A stretch of DNA of 28,873 nt from CAYLHF01 sp964383365 (lineage in GTDB: Bacteria > Bacteroidota > Rhodothermia > Rhodothermales > UBA10348). Positions 7,422-15,809 of this stretch are shown piece after piece. Each line of letters starts with the position of its first letter. Position 1 is the stretch's first letter. The position numbers were made by a program, and so were the translations under genes. The notes beneath the pieces are model-generated. The model did not search any database, was not told where the DNA came from, and saw only the letters and a list, made by a program, of their open reading frames with translations. The DNA lies in contig CAYLHF010000036.1 of the NCBI GenBank assembly GCA_964383365.1, positions 1-28,873 of the forward strand. The letters run 5' to 3'.

Positions 7422-7508
7422 ATGATGCCGGGAGCGGTTCTTTGCGAGAAGCACTGGCGGGCGTTCTGGCTCGCCGGCGGATATCTCCCGTCTGGCCGAT
7501 CGGCCTGA
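7422..7508 (+). CDS. possible 28-codon leader ORF overlapping the TPR gene start
   Basis: AAAGGAG (7412-7418 region) lies a few bases before ATG ATG at 7422-7427, the best ribosome binding site in this stretch. However, this frame encodes only MMPGAVLCEKHWRAFWLAGG plus eight residues, then stops at TGA 7506-7508. It runs out of frame over the first 20-odd codons of the TPR protein. It may be a leader peptide whose translation affects the TPR gene. Alternatively, a single base may be missing in the assembly between about 7428 and 7505. Confidence 0.25.
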   Translation: MMPGAVLCEKHWRAFWLAGGYLPSGRSA

Positions 7509-8149
7509 TCCTGGTCGCGACCATGGCGGCGTCAGGAAGCCTTGCTGCACACGCCCAGATCGTGCGACCGCCCAAACTCAACCTGCAGTTTCACCGGGCC
7601 GAAACGGCTTTCAAGAGTGGAAACAGTCTTCTTGAAGCAAAAGCGCGCATCGACCGGGTGTTAAGACAACTTCCCCGTGATCCCGAAGCATTGAAGCTGC
7701 GAGCCAGCATTTTTCTCTCCATGAATCGCCCGGACGATGCGCTCAAAGACGCGCGCGAAGCGGCCATCATCGACCCACTTGACGGCGAGACCAATCTGAT
7801 CCTGTGCGAGTCAGCGACCCGGACGTCTATGACGGAGGAGGCCGTTCGCGCGCTCCACCGATCGGCCGAGAATTTAAAAGCCGATACGGACCAGCATTTA
7901 CGGTTGTCGAGGTGCGCGGCTCGACTCGGACGGTTCGATGAGGCACAGTCTTACGCCCGAATTGCACTGGCACGCGAAGAACGGGACCCGGCCATTTACG
8001 TCCATCTGGCCCGGCTCTTTGTTCTGTCGGGGGATTCGACAAAGGCGAAGTCGCTGCTCCGGAAAGGACTCGGGGAGCGCATCCTGGTGAAGGATCTCGT
8101 CCTCCAGGACACGCTACTGGCTCCGCTCCTGGAGACCGAACAGTGGTGA
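7442..8149 (+). CDS. secreted tetratricopeptide-repeat protein
   Basis: A 235-residue protein with a signal-like N-terminus (RRRISPVWPIGLILVATMAA then ...AAHAQ) followed by helical pairs with TPR spacing. Examples are AETAFKSGNSLLEAKARIDRVL, PEALKLRASIFLSMNRPDDA, and DPAIYVHLARLFVLSGDSTK. TPR domains bind other proteins; no enzyme motif is seen. The start is uncertain. TTG 7442 has GGGAG seven bases upstream and gives a good signal peptide. TTG 7403 and ATG 7523 are also in frame. A strong ribosome binding site with ATG at 7422 is out of frame. It is convergent with the lipoprotein gene at 8193. Confidence 0.75.
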   Translation: MREALAGVLARRRISPVWPIGLILVATMAASGSLAAHAQIVRPPKLNLQFHRAETAFKSGNSLLEAKARIDRVLRQLPRDPEALKLRASIFLSMNRPDDALKDAREAAIIDPLDGETNLILCESATRTSMTEEAVRALHRSAENLKADTDQHLRLSRCAARLGRFDEAQSYARIALAREERDPAIYVHLARLFVLSGDSTKAKSLLRKGLGERILVKDLVLQDTLLAPLLETEQW

Positions 8150-8192
8150 GTGCTGAACGAGCCGCAGATGATGCGGCCCAAGGAGCCCTTGA

Positions 8193-9050
8193 TCAGCGCA
8201 GGTTTCCCGATCCTGCACGCCTCAGGTCAGAATACGTCGACACCGTCCGGATCTTGTTGGCATCTCTAAACGGTGTCATGATTAACGTCTGAAAGCGGGT
8301 GTTGTACGGCAGTAGTTTCCCCCGATTGTTGGGTCGAACATGAACGTAGAACTGACTCTCTTCCCGAAAAAGCATCGCCAGGTCGATACGCTCCAGGTAG
8401 ACCGCCATCAACTCATTCGTGGCCCGATCTATATAATGTCGCACCCGCCTCACATTCAGTCCATCCGCCAATTCCGGTTTGGCACGAACCTCTACAACCT
8501 GTGCCTGCCGATCCCATAGCAACGTGTCCGGGAGTAGTTTATAACTGTATTTATCTCGATCCCGGGGATTCAGGTATCCAACATCGTCGGGTAGAACGAA
8601 GGGAACGAGATCATTCGGATCTACTTCCTCCACATTCTCTGATACGAAGGACTTGAAGAACCCGAATTCGAAATTCCCGGCCGAATCGGCCTGTTCGATG
8701 TGTGTCAAGCGCTCACCAGACTGCGTCGATACTTCTATGATATGCTCGTCGTACGCGACCATGAAATCCTCACCGTCGTATTGCTCGGTCCGGATGTATC
8801 GGGTGAAATCATAATTGGACAGTTCGGAAAAAGCAGATCGAAACGGGGCCTGATCGGCACCCCGCAGGATAGTGAGCACCGAATCCCGCAATTCAGCCTC
8901 GCCGGCCGTGGGCGCAATAGCCGTTCCCCGCGAACAGCCAGAGAACAACAGGACAGTGAAAAGAGCGGTAACGAAACAATACATCCACGCGATCCGATAC
9001 GATTTCGTGGCCACCTGCCCCCCGGGGGACGCTGATAATGAGTCTGTCAT
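8193..9050 (-). CDS. lipoprotein of unknown function
   Basis: A 285-residue protein with a membrane segment ending in a lipobox (YCFVTALFTVLLFSGC, Cys 39), so it is lipid-anchored. The rest is rich in short beta strands (EDFMVAYDEHIIEVSTQSGERL, VVEVRAKPEL, ESQFYVHVRP), somewhat like LolA/RseB-type lipoprotein-binding sheets, but I cannot assign it to that family. The start ATG 9050 leaves a rather long n-region of about 20 residues. An internal ATG 23 residues later (MYCFVTALF) would give a more typical signal. It is divergent from the inositol-monophosphatase gene with a 121-base spacer that must hold both promoters. Confidence 0.75.
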   Translation of the reverse strand: MTDSLSASPGGQVATKSYRIAWMYCFVTALFTVLLFSGCSRGTAIAPTAGEAELRDSVLTILRGADQAPFRSAFSELSNYDFTRYIRTEQYDGEDFMVAYDEHIIEVSTQSGERLTHIEQADSAGNFEFGFFKSFVSENVEEVDPNDLVPFVLPDDVGYLNPRDRDKYSYKLLPDTLLWDRQAQVVEVRAKPELADGLNVRRVRHYIDRATNELMAVYLERIDLAMLFREESQFYVHVRPNNRGKLLPYNTRFQTLIMTPFRDANKIRTVSTYSDLRRAGSGNLR

Positions 9051-9171
9051 GGGCTGAACTATCCGGAAAGCACGTGGTTGTATTCGCAGACACCGGGTCC
9101 GCGCACGAAGATACGCACCCTCGTGGTTCCGGATCCTTCCATCCCATCGTCGAAAAAATCGCATCTGTCAT

Positions 9172-10008
9172 TTGGAGACGTCCCTAACATGCTACGACCA
9201 GGCCCGTGATGTGGCTATCATCGCTGCCCGACGAGCGGCCGAGTTCATTCGATCCCATGTCGGCACCATTTCGGAATCCGATATTCGAAGTAAGGGGCTG
9301 CACGACCTCGTTACTCGGATCGATGAGGAATCGCAGGCCCTGATCATCGGAGAAATTGGTGCTGTTTTCCCGGATCACGAATTTCTGGCAGAAGAGGAAC
9401 AGGACGGTCTCTCTCGACGCGTCGACTCGGGCTCAGTACCCGAGTTTCTCTGGATCATCGATCCTCTCGACGGGACCACCAATTTTACTCGGAGCGTCCC
9501 TCCCTACGCTGTGAGTATCGCTCTACAACATGCAGGGCGCCTGGTCGTGGGGGTCGTTCTCGACATCTCGTCAGACGATCTGTTTTCTGCCGTTTCCGGT
9601 TGCGGGGCGTTTCAGAACGGACATCAGATATCCGTAAGCACGACCTCGAGGCTGGGCGACGGATTGGTGACGACAGGCTTTCCGTATCGCTCATTTGGAC
9701 ATATCGATACCTATCTGGGCGTACTCAAGAATTTCATGCAGACCGCACGAGGCGTACGGCGTCCAGGATCTGCGGCCGTTGATCTCGCCTGGGTTGCCGC
9801 CGGAAGGTTCGATGCATTCTACGAAACGGGGCTCATGCCATGGGACGTAGCCGCAGGAATTGTGCTCGTACGCGAGGCAGGAGGAACAATATCAGATTAT
9901 CGGGGAGGAAAATCTCCCAGACTTGGTGCCCAGATACTGGCCACAAACGGGGTTGTTCATGAAGAAACCCTGGGAATCGTAGCCCCCATGAGTGACGTGT
10001 ACGAGTAA
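9172..10008 (+). CDS. inositol monophosphatase family protein
   Basis: A magnesium-dependent phosphatase of the IMPase/SuhB/CysQ superfamily, 278 residues. Metal-site motifs are complete: the Glu-rich FLAEEEQDG (about 71-79), WIIDPLDGTTNF (Asp 97 and Asp 100), and the C-terminal GLMPWDVAAGIVLVREAGG. These enzymes remove phosphate from inositol-1-phosphate or related sugar, histidinol or nucleotide phosphates; sequence alone does not decide which. The frame begins with TTG 9172, with no ATG available before the first helix; GTG 9211 is an alternative. It lies about 95 bases before fabI on the same strand. Confidence 0.92.
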   Translation: METSLTCYDQARDVAIIAARRAAEFIRSHVGTISESDIRSKGLHDLVTRIDEESQALIIGEIGAVFPDHEFLAEEEQDGLSRRVDSGSVPEFLWIIDPLDGTTNFTRSVPPYAVSIALQHAGRLVVGVVLDISSDDLFSAVSGCGAFQNGHQISVSTTSRLGDGLVTTGFPYRSFGHIDTYLGVLKNFMQTARGVRRPGSAAVDLAWVAAGRFDAFYETGLMPWDVAAGIVLVREAGGTISDYRGGKSPRLGAQILATNGVVHEETLGIVAPMSDVYE

Positions 10009-10103
10009 CCCTTTTCATGCTCGGGTCACCCTCGCGTTAGCACACCAGAAGCGATTTTGGTAACTTCCGGGCTTATTTGCTTCAGCCAGAATCTCATTTT
10101 CCC

Positions 10104-10940
10104 ATGTCCAACATCGGCCACGGCCTTCTTGCAGGCAAGAAAGGCATCATCTTCGGCGCTCTAAATGACAGCAGCCTGGCCTGGCACATCGCAGAAGCGG
10201 TGTATCGGGAAGGGGGACGATTCATTCTGTCGAACGCCCCCGTTGTTCAGCGCGCCGGGACGCTGGAGACACTCGCAGACAAAACCGAGAGCAAAGTCGT
10301 GTGGGCAGATGCGACCGACTCGGATCAACTGGAGACCCTGTTCAAAGGTGCTTCGTCCGATCTTGGAAAGCTGGATTTTGTCGTCCATTCCATTGGAATG
10401 GGCATGAATGTCCGCAAGAAAATCGAGTACGAGAAGCTTAATTATGCCTGGTACCACAAGACGCTCGATATCTCTGCAATCAGCCTACACCGGATCGTAC
10501 AGGCCGCTCTGGAAACCCGTTCACTGAACTCCGGAGCCTCCATCGTCGCACTTTCCTACCTCGGAGCCCAACGGATTTTTTCCAAGTACTCGGAGATGGG
10601 CGATGCCAAGGCGCTGCTCGAAAGCATCGTTCGGGCATTCGGTTACCGACTGGGTAAACAGCATATCCGGATCAACGCCATTTCGCAGAGTCCGACGCGA
10701 ACTACGGCGGGATCCGGCATCACCGGATTCGATTCCATGTACGAGTTCGCCGAGAAAATCGCTCCCCTCGGTAACGCAGACGCTGAAAGTTGTGCAGATT
10801 ACACCGTCACCCTCTTGAGCGACATGTCTCGCATGGTCACCATGCAGACGCTCTTCCATGACGGTGGATTCAATAACATGGGTATTTCCGACGAGCTGAT
10901 AGCGGATCTCGAGCAGGCGTTCGCGAAGAAATCGGACTGA
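10104..10940 (+). CDS. fabI: enoyl-[acyl-carrier-protein] reductase (NADH)
   Basis: It catalyses the last reductive step of each fatty acid elongation cycle, reducing trans-2-enoyl-ACP with NAD(P)H. It is 278 residues, a short-chain dehydrogenase fold with the FabI-type N-terminus (IIFGALNDSSLAWHIAEA), SIGMGMNV in the middle, and the active-site block SYLGAQRIFSKYSEMGDAK. There Tyr 152, Tyr 162 and Lys 169 match the E. coli Tyr146/Tyr156/Lys163 trio. ATG 10104 gives the family N-terminus; an upstream TTG (10077) is not needed. The HAD phosphatase follows after 24 bases and is probably co-transcribed. Confidence 0.96.
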   Translation: MSNIGHGLLAGKKGIIFGALNDSSLAWHIAEAVYREGGRFILSNAPVVQRAGTLETLADKTESKVVWADATDSDQLETLFKGASSDLGKLDFVVHSIGMGMNVRKKIEYEKLNYAWYHKTLDISAISLHRIVQAALETRSLNSGASIVALSYLGAQRIFSKYSEMGDAKALLESIVRAFGYRLGKQHIRINAISQSPTRTTAGSGITGFDSMYEFAEKIAPLGNADAESCADYTVTLLSDMSRMVTMQTLFHDGGFNNMGISDELIADLEQAFAKKSD

Positions 10941-10964
10941 TTTGCCGTTTCAGGAATTCACAGG

Positions 10965-11723
10965 ATGATTCGACTGTTTGTATCTGACATCGATGGCTGC
11001 CTGAGCATGCCATACCGTCCATGGAGGATGGACATTCTGGGAAAACTATCTGGCCTGGCTGCGACGGCGGGTCTCCCCGACAGCGACCCGTCACGCCCAT
11101 CGTTCAGTATCTGTTCAGGCCGCTCGTATCCGTATGTCGAGGCCATGAGTCAGGCGCTTGGACTCGTTACGCCGGTGCTTTTTGAGTCGGGAGCAGGGAT
11201 GTTCGATCCGGTATCCGCAACAACGAGTTGGCACCCCGCATTCACACCGGAAATCATGGAGCGAGTAAGCGAAATCCGCCGTGACATGGAAGACCGAATC
11301 TCCGGGACGGGTTTGTCGATCGATCATGCCAAACGATCCCAGGCCGCACTGGCCGGATCCATTCCGGAAGAAATCGAATGGGCCACGGGGTTGATGGAAT
11401 CGTATGTCCTGGAAAATGCCGAAGACTACGTGACGTTTCATACTCCGGTCTCCGTCGATGTTGTATGGAAGGGTCTTTCCAAGAAGTCCGGAATCGCGTG
11501 GCTGGCAGAATCGACGGGGGTTCCTCTCGACGAAGTTGCGTTCGTGGGTGATACCAACGGGGATATCGGCGCGCTCGAGACGGTGGGCCGGTCTTTCGCA
11601 CCGTCAAATGCAGACCCGTCGGTACAGTCGATCGTCGATCACGTAACGTCCGCTAGTGATTCGGCCGGAGTCCTGGAGGCTTATTGTATGTGTCTGGAGC
11701 AGGACGTTGTCAGCACGATCTGA
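10965..11723 (+). CDS. HAD-superfamily phosphatase, type IIB (Cof-like)
   Basis: A 252-residue phosphatase of the haloacid dehalogenase superfamily. Motif I is LFVSDIDGCL (nucleophile Asp 8, acid/base Asp 10), motif II is the Ser/Thr in SICSGRS, the motif III Lys is in WKGLSKKSGIAWLAE (about 173-174), and motif IV is FVGDTNGDIGAL (Asp 196, Asp 200). The segment between motifs II and III is a type IIB cap. Similar caps occur in sucrose-phosphate, mannosyl-3-phosphoglycerate and phosphoglycolate phosphatases, so the natural substrate is likely a phosphorylated sugar or small acid. It follows fabI closely, with AGGA and CAGG before the ATG. Confidence 0.88.
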   Translation: MIRLFVSDIDGCLSMPYRPWRMDILGKLSGLAATAGLPDSDPSRPSFSICSGRSYPYVEAMSQALGLVTPVLFESGAGMFDPVSATTSWHPAFTPEIMERVSEIRRDMEDRISGTGLSIDHAKRSQAALAGSIPEEIEWATGLMESYVLENAEDYVTFHTPVSVDVVWKGLSKKSGIAWLAESTGVPLDEVAFVGDTNGDIGALETVGRSFAPSNADPSVQSIVDHVTSASDSAGVLEAYCMCLEQDVVSTI

Positions 11724-11744
11724 TCGGGCACGGGTACGTGCGGC

Positions 11745-11915
11745 GGCGCTCGATTGAAACGACGCGGTGGCGCTCGATTGAAACGACGCGGNNNNNNNNN
11801 NNNNNNNNNNNNNNNNNNNNNNNNNNNNNNNNNNNNNNNNNNNNNNNNNNNNNNNNNNNNNNNNNNNNNNNNNNNNNNNNNNNNNNNNNNNGGCGCTCGA
11901 TTGAAACGACGCGGT
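11745..11915. repeat. 24-bp tandem repeat array spanning an assembly gap
   Basis: Three copies are visible: 11745-11768 and 11769-11791 before the gap, and 11892-11915 after it. Visible copies are identical. The core reads CGCTCGATTGAAACGACGCG and copies abut directly with no spacers. Each unit can fold as a small hairpin (CGC-TCG, loop ATTGAAA, CGA then GCG with one bulged C). The gap falls inside the array, so the true number of copies is unknown. The 291-base region 11724-12014 between the HAD and L,D-transpeptidase genes holds nothing else I can identify. Confidence 0.85.
11792..11891. other. assembly gap (100 N)
   Basis: Exactly 100 N of unknown real length. It falls inside the 24-bp tandem repeat, which probably caused the assembly break. 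Confidence 0.99.
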
Positions 11916-12014
11916 GGCTGATTCGTACACGCTCGAGACACCGAAACCGGATGATATGTGGTGGGACCGGAATCGAGTGCGATACCCGATTGTTTTGAAC
12001 CAGACCTGACGATA

Positions 12015-12755
12015 ATGCGCGCGAAGAGTCTGATAGCCGTCCTTCTTCTGGTGGGTATCTCTGATGGGATGGCGCGTCAGCAGCACGTCGATGCACCGAT
12101 CGCCTATACGACCGAACGATCGACGGTCCTTTTCATGGCATCTGACAGCACACGGCCCTATCTCCATCTGCGCTTTCGCGAGCCCGTGTACGTACAGGAA
12201 GAAGTGGGCCGTTTTTCGCGCATCCGGACGTTCGATGGAGCAAACGGACTGGTAGAAACGGACGTTCTTTCCGATATCTGGCTGCGCATTTCGAAAGAAT
12301 CGCAGACGCTCTTCGTATACAGCGGCCAGAATCTGTTGGAGCGTATGCCCGTCGACCTCGGATACAACTTTTTCTCCGATAAAGTCCGGCGAGGGTCCGG
12401 AGCCGAGCCGGATCACTGGAGAACGCCGGTGGGTGAATTTTTCATCGCTACGAAAAACGCGTCGAGTTCATTTTACAAGGCACTCGTATTGAACTACCCG
12501 AACGCAGAGGATGCCGAGCGGGGACTGCGGGATAGCCTCATTACCCGGTCGCAATTTGAGGAGATCGTCCGGGCTGAGTCTGAATTCAGGGTTCCTCCTA
12601 TGGGGACACCGCTGGGTGGTTTTATTGAAATACACGGCTCCGGAACCGGACGGAAAAGCAACTGGACTCAGGGTTGTATTGCCCTTGAAAATGAACAGTT
12701 AGATCGTATCTGGGCGCTTGTTACGGTAGGTACACCGGTACTTATCGAACCATAG
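12015..12755 (+). CDS. L,D-transpeptidase family protein
   Basis: A 246-residue exported enzyme that cross-links or modifies peptidoglycan in the periplasm. The N-terminus MRAKSLIAVLLLVGISDGMA is a signal peptide. Residues about 30-85 look like an SH3-type wall-binding domain (YLHLRFREPVYVQEEVGRFSRI). The catalytic YkuD-type domain runs from about 88 to the end, with TPVGEFFIATKN, IEIHGSGTGRKSNWTQGCIAL and the pair His 207 and Cys 221. ATG 12015 is chosen over upstream in-frame codons because it begins the signal peptide. The tandem repeat array lies about 100 bases upstream. The long NfeD gene follows after 83 bases. Confidence 0.92.
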   Translation: MRAKSLIAVLLLVGISDGMARQQHVDAPIAYTTERSTVLFMASDSTRPYLHLRFREPVYVQEEVGRFSRIRTFDGANGLVETDVLSDIWLRISKESQTLFVYSGQNLLERMPVDLGYNFFSDKVRRGSGAEPDHWRTPVGEFFIATKNASSSFYKALVLNYPNAEDAERGLRDSLITRSQFEEIVRAESEFRVPPMGTPLGGFIEIHGSGTGRKSNWTQGCIALENEQLDRIWALVTVGTPVLIEP

Positions 12756-12838
12756 GTAGTCGCTGCGCCATGCACGTTTGGGCTCGGTTGGTTAACCGGG
12801 TCCAAAGAACCCGATTCGAACGAATCTGGAGGATTGAC

Positions 12839-14287
12839 ATGAAGAAGATGAATAAATTTTTGGGTGTGCTCACCGTCCTGATGCTGACCGCCTGCATCGC
12901 AGTCCCGGGGGCAATCGGACAGACCCCGGAAGCGAGTGTGGCTGAAGATGCGGCCGTGGAGGCAATCATTGGTCAGGACCAACCGCTCAAAGCCGGTCCG
13001 GTATTCATCGTACCCATCGAGGGAACGATCGACAAGGGGCTCTCCATGTACATCGAGCGCGCACTCGATGATGCGACAAACGCCAGTGCCGCGACTATCG
13101 TTTTTCACGTCGATACGTTTGGAGGACTCGTCGATGCGGCCGACGTCATTCGAAAGGCGATTCTGGCGCAAGCTATTCCCACGATCGCGTTCATCGACCG
13201 TAATGCGGCCTCTGCCGGAGCGCTGATTTCGTATGCAGCAGACGCTATTGTGATGGCTCCCGGAGCATCCATCGGCGCTGCGACCGTAGTGGAGGGAGTC
13301 GGTGGAGATGCCGCCCCGGACAAGTACCAGAGCTACATGCGTGGATTGATGCGGGCTACCGCAGAGGCGAACGGTCGGGATCCGAAAATTGCGGAGGCCA
13401 TGGTCGATCAGGATCTGGAGGTCAAGGGAGTTTCGCCGGCCGGTCAGGTACTCACGTTGTCAACGCTCGAGGCCCTCAAACTGGGTGTAGCCGATCGTCA
13501 AGCCGCCGACCTGTCTGCCCTGCTGACGGCGTATCGTCTCTCGGATCGTCACATCGTCATCCACACCACGTCGGCAATGGAACGGCTGTTTCGATTTTTT
13601 GGATCTCCGGTCGTCCAGTCGATTCTCATGCTTATGATGCTCGGGGGACTCTATTTCGAACTACAGACACCGGGTATTGGCTTCCCGGGAATCATGTCTC
13701 TCATAGGTGCTGTCCTGTTCTTCGGACCGCATTACCTCATGGGACTGGTTGAATCCTGGGAGATCGTTCTGTTTGTCCTCGGGGTGATCCTGTTGATGGT
13801 GGAAATATTTGTAATACCGGGGTTCGGAATCGCCGGCATCTCTGGCCTCACGCTCATCGTCGTCTCTCTGGGCGTCGGGATGATCGGAAATGTCGGTCTG
13901 TCCTTTCCGGCCGGAGCGGCTATTTCCCGGTCCGTCTGGACGCTGGCAAGCACGATGATTATCCTGCTGTTTGGAGGCTTTTTTCTGGCCCGATATCTCC
14001 CCCGATCGCAACGAATGAGTCAACTCATCCTGGCTCCCGAGATGAAAAGTTCACTCGGTTTTACGTCGGCTGATTCCCGTACCGATCTGATCGGAAATAC
14101 CGGACAGGCACTCACCGTGCTTCGACCGGCCGGATCGGCGAATATCAACGGGCAGCGACTCGACGTGATTACGTCCGGAGAGTTCATTGAGGCAGGTAAA
14201 AGTATTCGAATTGTCGACGTAAAAGGGAGCCGAATCGAGGTTCGGGAGGTGTCGTCGCTTGAAACACCCGGTGATGCGACCGTCTGA
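12839..14287 (+). CDS. nfeD: NfeD family membrane serine protease (long form)
   Basis: A 482-residue NfeD1b-type protein: a signal peptide, a ClpP-like protease domain, several membrane helices and a C-terminal OB-fold. The protease part (about 55-235) shows FHVDTFGGLVDAA, the nucleophile Ser 125 in RNAASAGALIS and a probable general base Lys 162 (PDKYQSYM), matching the Ser-Lys dyad of the archaeal homologue PH1510. Membrane segments run from about 255 to 400 (including ILMLMMLGGLYFELQTPG), and the OB domain (IGNTGQALTVLRPAG...) covers the last 65 residues. Such proteins partner with stomatin/SPFH proteins in membrane quality control. The start has a strong Shine-Dalgarno sequence (TGGAGGA). 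A short NfeD gene follows; no stomatin gene is present here. Confidence 0.93.
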   Translation: MKKMNKFLGVLTVLMLTACIAVPGAIGQTPEASVAEDAAVEAIIGQDQPLKAGPVFIVPIEGTIDKGLSMYIERALDDATNASAATIVFHVDTFGGLVDAADVIRKAILAQAIPTIAFIDRNAASAGALISYAADAIVMAPGASIGAATVVEGVGGDAAPDKYQSYMRGLMRATAEANGRDPKIAEAMVDQDLEVKGVSPAGQVLTLSTLEALKLGVADRQAADLSALLTAYRLSDRHIVIHTTSAMERLFRFFGSPVVQSILMLMMLGGLYFELQTPGIGFPGIMSLIGAVLFFGPHYLMGLVESWEIVLFVLGVILLMVEIFVIPGFGIAGISGLTLIVVSLGVGMIGNVGLSFPAGAAISRSVWTLASTMIILLFGGFFLARYLPRSQRMSQLILAPEMKSSLGFTSADSRTDLIGNTGQALTVLRPAGSANINGQRLDVITSGEFIEAGKSIRIVDVKGSRIEVREVSSLETPGDATV

Positions 14288-14409
14288 GAAGTGCTGAAAC
14301 ATCTGGTTTAATTATCGTAAACTGGACGGAGTCTTTCAATTAATCACTTCGCCCGTAATTCAAACCCTTCGGAGGCCACCAGACGGGGCATTCGGACCAG
14401 GCAATCCAG

Positions 14410-14913
14410 TTGGAAATTTTCGTTCCCATAGCGCTCATCATTCTAGGTATTGGCCTCATTGTTGTTGAGGTGTATCTGATCCCGGGATTCAACGTCGTAG
14501 GGGTCCTCGGCGTATTGTTGATCTTCTTTGCAGTTGGATTCACTTTTTCCGAGCACGGAGTTCTCAGTGGAATGGTGACCATGGTTGGATCATTCGCTGT
14601 GCTCGGGGTCACATTCTATAGCCTCTGGAGATCCGGAGCCTGGGACCGGTTTGTGTTGTCGACGAGTCTTCGACCAGGAAGTGGAATGATCGCCCGAGAG
14701 AGCGAACAACGTCATTCGTACCTGGGCAAAGAGGGCCTCGCGGTTTCACCGCTTCGGCCCACCGGTATAGCTGATATTGACGGGGAGCGAGTCGAAGTGG
14801 TAACGGAGGGAGAATTTATCGCCGCAGGCAGCCACATCAAGGTGGTTGCGATGGACCGAAGACGCTACTTCGTCCGGCTCTCCGATACGACCGAAACGCA
14901 GGCTCAGGCCTGA
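14410..14913 (+). CDS. NfeD family protein (short form)
   Basis: A 167-residue protein with two or three membrane helices (residues about 4-24, 28-48 and 53-73) followed by an NfeD-type OB domain (about 95-155: SYLGKEGLAVSPLRPTGIADIDGERVEVVTEGEFI). That domain closely parallels the C-terminus of the preceding long NfeD (NGQRLDVITSGEFIEAG). It lacks the protease domain. The frame upstream closes at TAA 14356 and contains only TTG 14410 as a plausible start; no good ribosome binding site is adjacent. It probably forms a module with the long NfeD, the pair arising by duplication of the membrane-OB part. Confidence 0.85.
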   Translation: MEIFVPIALIILGIGLIVVEVYLIPGFNVVGVLGVLLIFFAVGFTFSEHGVLSGMVTMVGSFAVLGVTFYSLWRSGAWDRFVLSTSLRPGSGMIARESEQRHSYLGKEGLAVSPLRPTGIADIDGERVEVVTEGEFIAAGSHIKVVAMDRRRYFVRLSDTTETQAQA

Positions 14914-15063
14914 TCTCGGAATCCGACCTTCCAGACTTCCCGGGTCCACAGATCCACGGTGACACGCGTATCCGTCTCCACGAATTCGAATTCGGGTTTT
15001 TCGCAACTTTTTTCTGCCCCACGGGTCTCTCCTTCGCTTCTATCGCCAATTGGTCTGCGCCCT

Positions 15064-15780
15064 ATGCGAAACGCATTCGTTTTTATGGTACTTGCTACAA
15101 CGCTCACGGCGTGCAAGATGGAGAGTACTATCCCTCTGGGCGTTCCGGAAGGATGGACGACGGAAGGCGCAAAATGGTGGCGCACAGACGCTGATACATC
15201 GGGCATGTTCAGAAATCTGGAGACCCTCGTAGACATGGGAATCCGGGAGAGCGGAGCGGCGGGACCCGGTATTCAGGTCGGTGCCCGGCAAACGAGGGCT
15301 GCCAAACGGAGACTTGTGAATCTCGTTAAAGCCAGCCTTCTTCCGCTCTATAGAAATCAACCGGAGATCGTTGACTCCCTGTTTGAAAAATTGGTTGTTC
15401 CGAAAATGGCATCCGCGCGTCTCACGGGCGATGTCCGTCCGGTCGTCAAAACCTTCAAAATGGAGGGGTATCGGACCCTCTCGAGGCGATTCCGAGAGCC
15501 GTACACGAAAACGCGACTCGGAAAGGATGTCCCCGTTCCCATGCCGGACAGCCTTCGCGGACGGTCCTGGGGCAAGGTGTTTTTGCAGGTATTCGTATCG
15601 AGAGAAGGTGACCCGATCACCGTCACGCTGCTCGACGGCGTTCATCCTGTTCTGGATCGCATTGCCATGCGGGCTGCCACGGAGCTCCTCTGGCAGCCCG
15701 CCCACGTGCTGAAGGTAGGTACGTCCAGACCGATCGACGCGTGGTATCGATTCAAGATCAACTTCGGTGGCACGAAATAA
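15064..15780 (+). CDS. lipoprotein with TonB-like C-terminal domain
   Basis: A 238-residue protein starting MRNAFVFMVLATTLTAC, a lipoprotein signal with Cys at residue 17. The middle part has no motif I recognise. The last 75 residues (GRSWGKVFLQVFVSREGDPI, then VLDRIAMRAATELLWQPA, then WYRFKINFG) resemble the TonB C-terminal fold, with the usual strand-helix-strand order and a small hydrophobic end. Unlike true TonB it has a lipid anchor instead of an inner-membrane helix and no proline-rich spacer, so energy transduction is unlikely; partner binding in the periplasm is more plausible. It is convergent with the nucleoside transporter gene. Confidence 0.75.
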   Translation: MRNAFVFMVLATTLTACKMESTIPLGVPEGWTTEGAKWWRTDADTSGMFRNLETLVDMGIRESGAAGPGIQVGARQTRAAKRRLVNLVKASLLPLYRNQPEIVDSLFEKLVVPKMASARLTGDVRPVVKTFKMEGYRTLSRRFREPYTKTRLGKDVPVPMPDSLRGRSWGKVFLQVFVSREGDPITVTLLDGVHPVLDRIAMRAATELLWQPAHVLKVGTSRPIDAWYRFKINFGGTK

Positions 15781-15809
15781 CGCCGTCCCACCCTGTCCGA
15801 ATACAGGCC

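Noticed and set aside
10056..10079. TTTG...TTATTTG before fabI as a second Bacteroidota-type promoter
   Set aside because: The spacer is only about 12 bases and the -7 element lacks the TA at the right place.
11745..11915. CRISPR array (the unit contains ATTGAAAC, a common CRISPR repeat ending)
   Set aside because: The copies abut directly with no spacers, the 24-bp unit is the whole period, and there are no cas genes in the window. The gap could hide more, but visible copies behave as a simple tandem repeat.
15790..15805. CCTGT-CCGAAT-ACAGG hairpin between the TonB-like and transporter genes
   Set aside because: Five-base stem with no T-run; common by chance.
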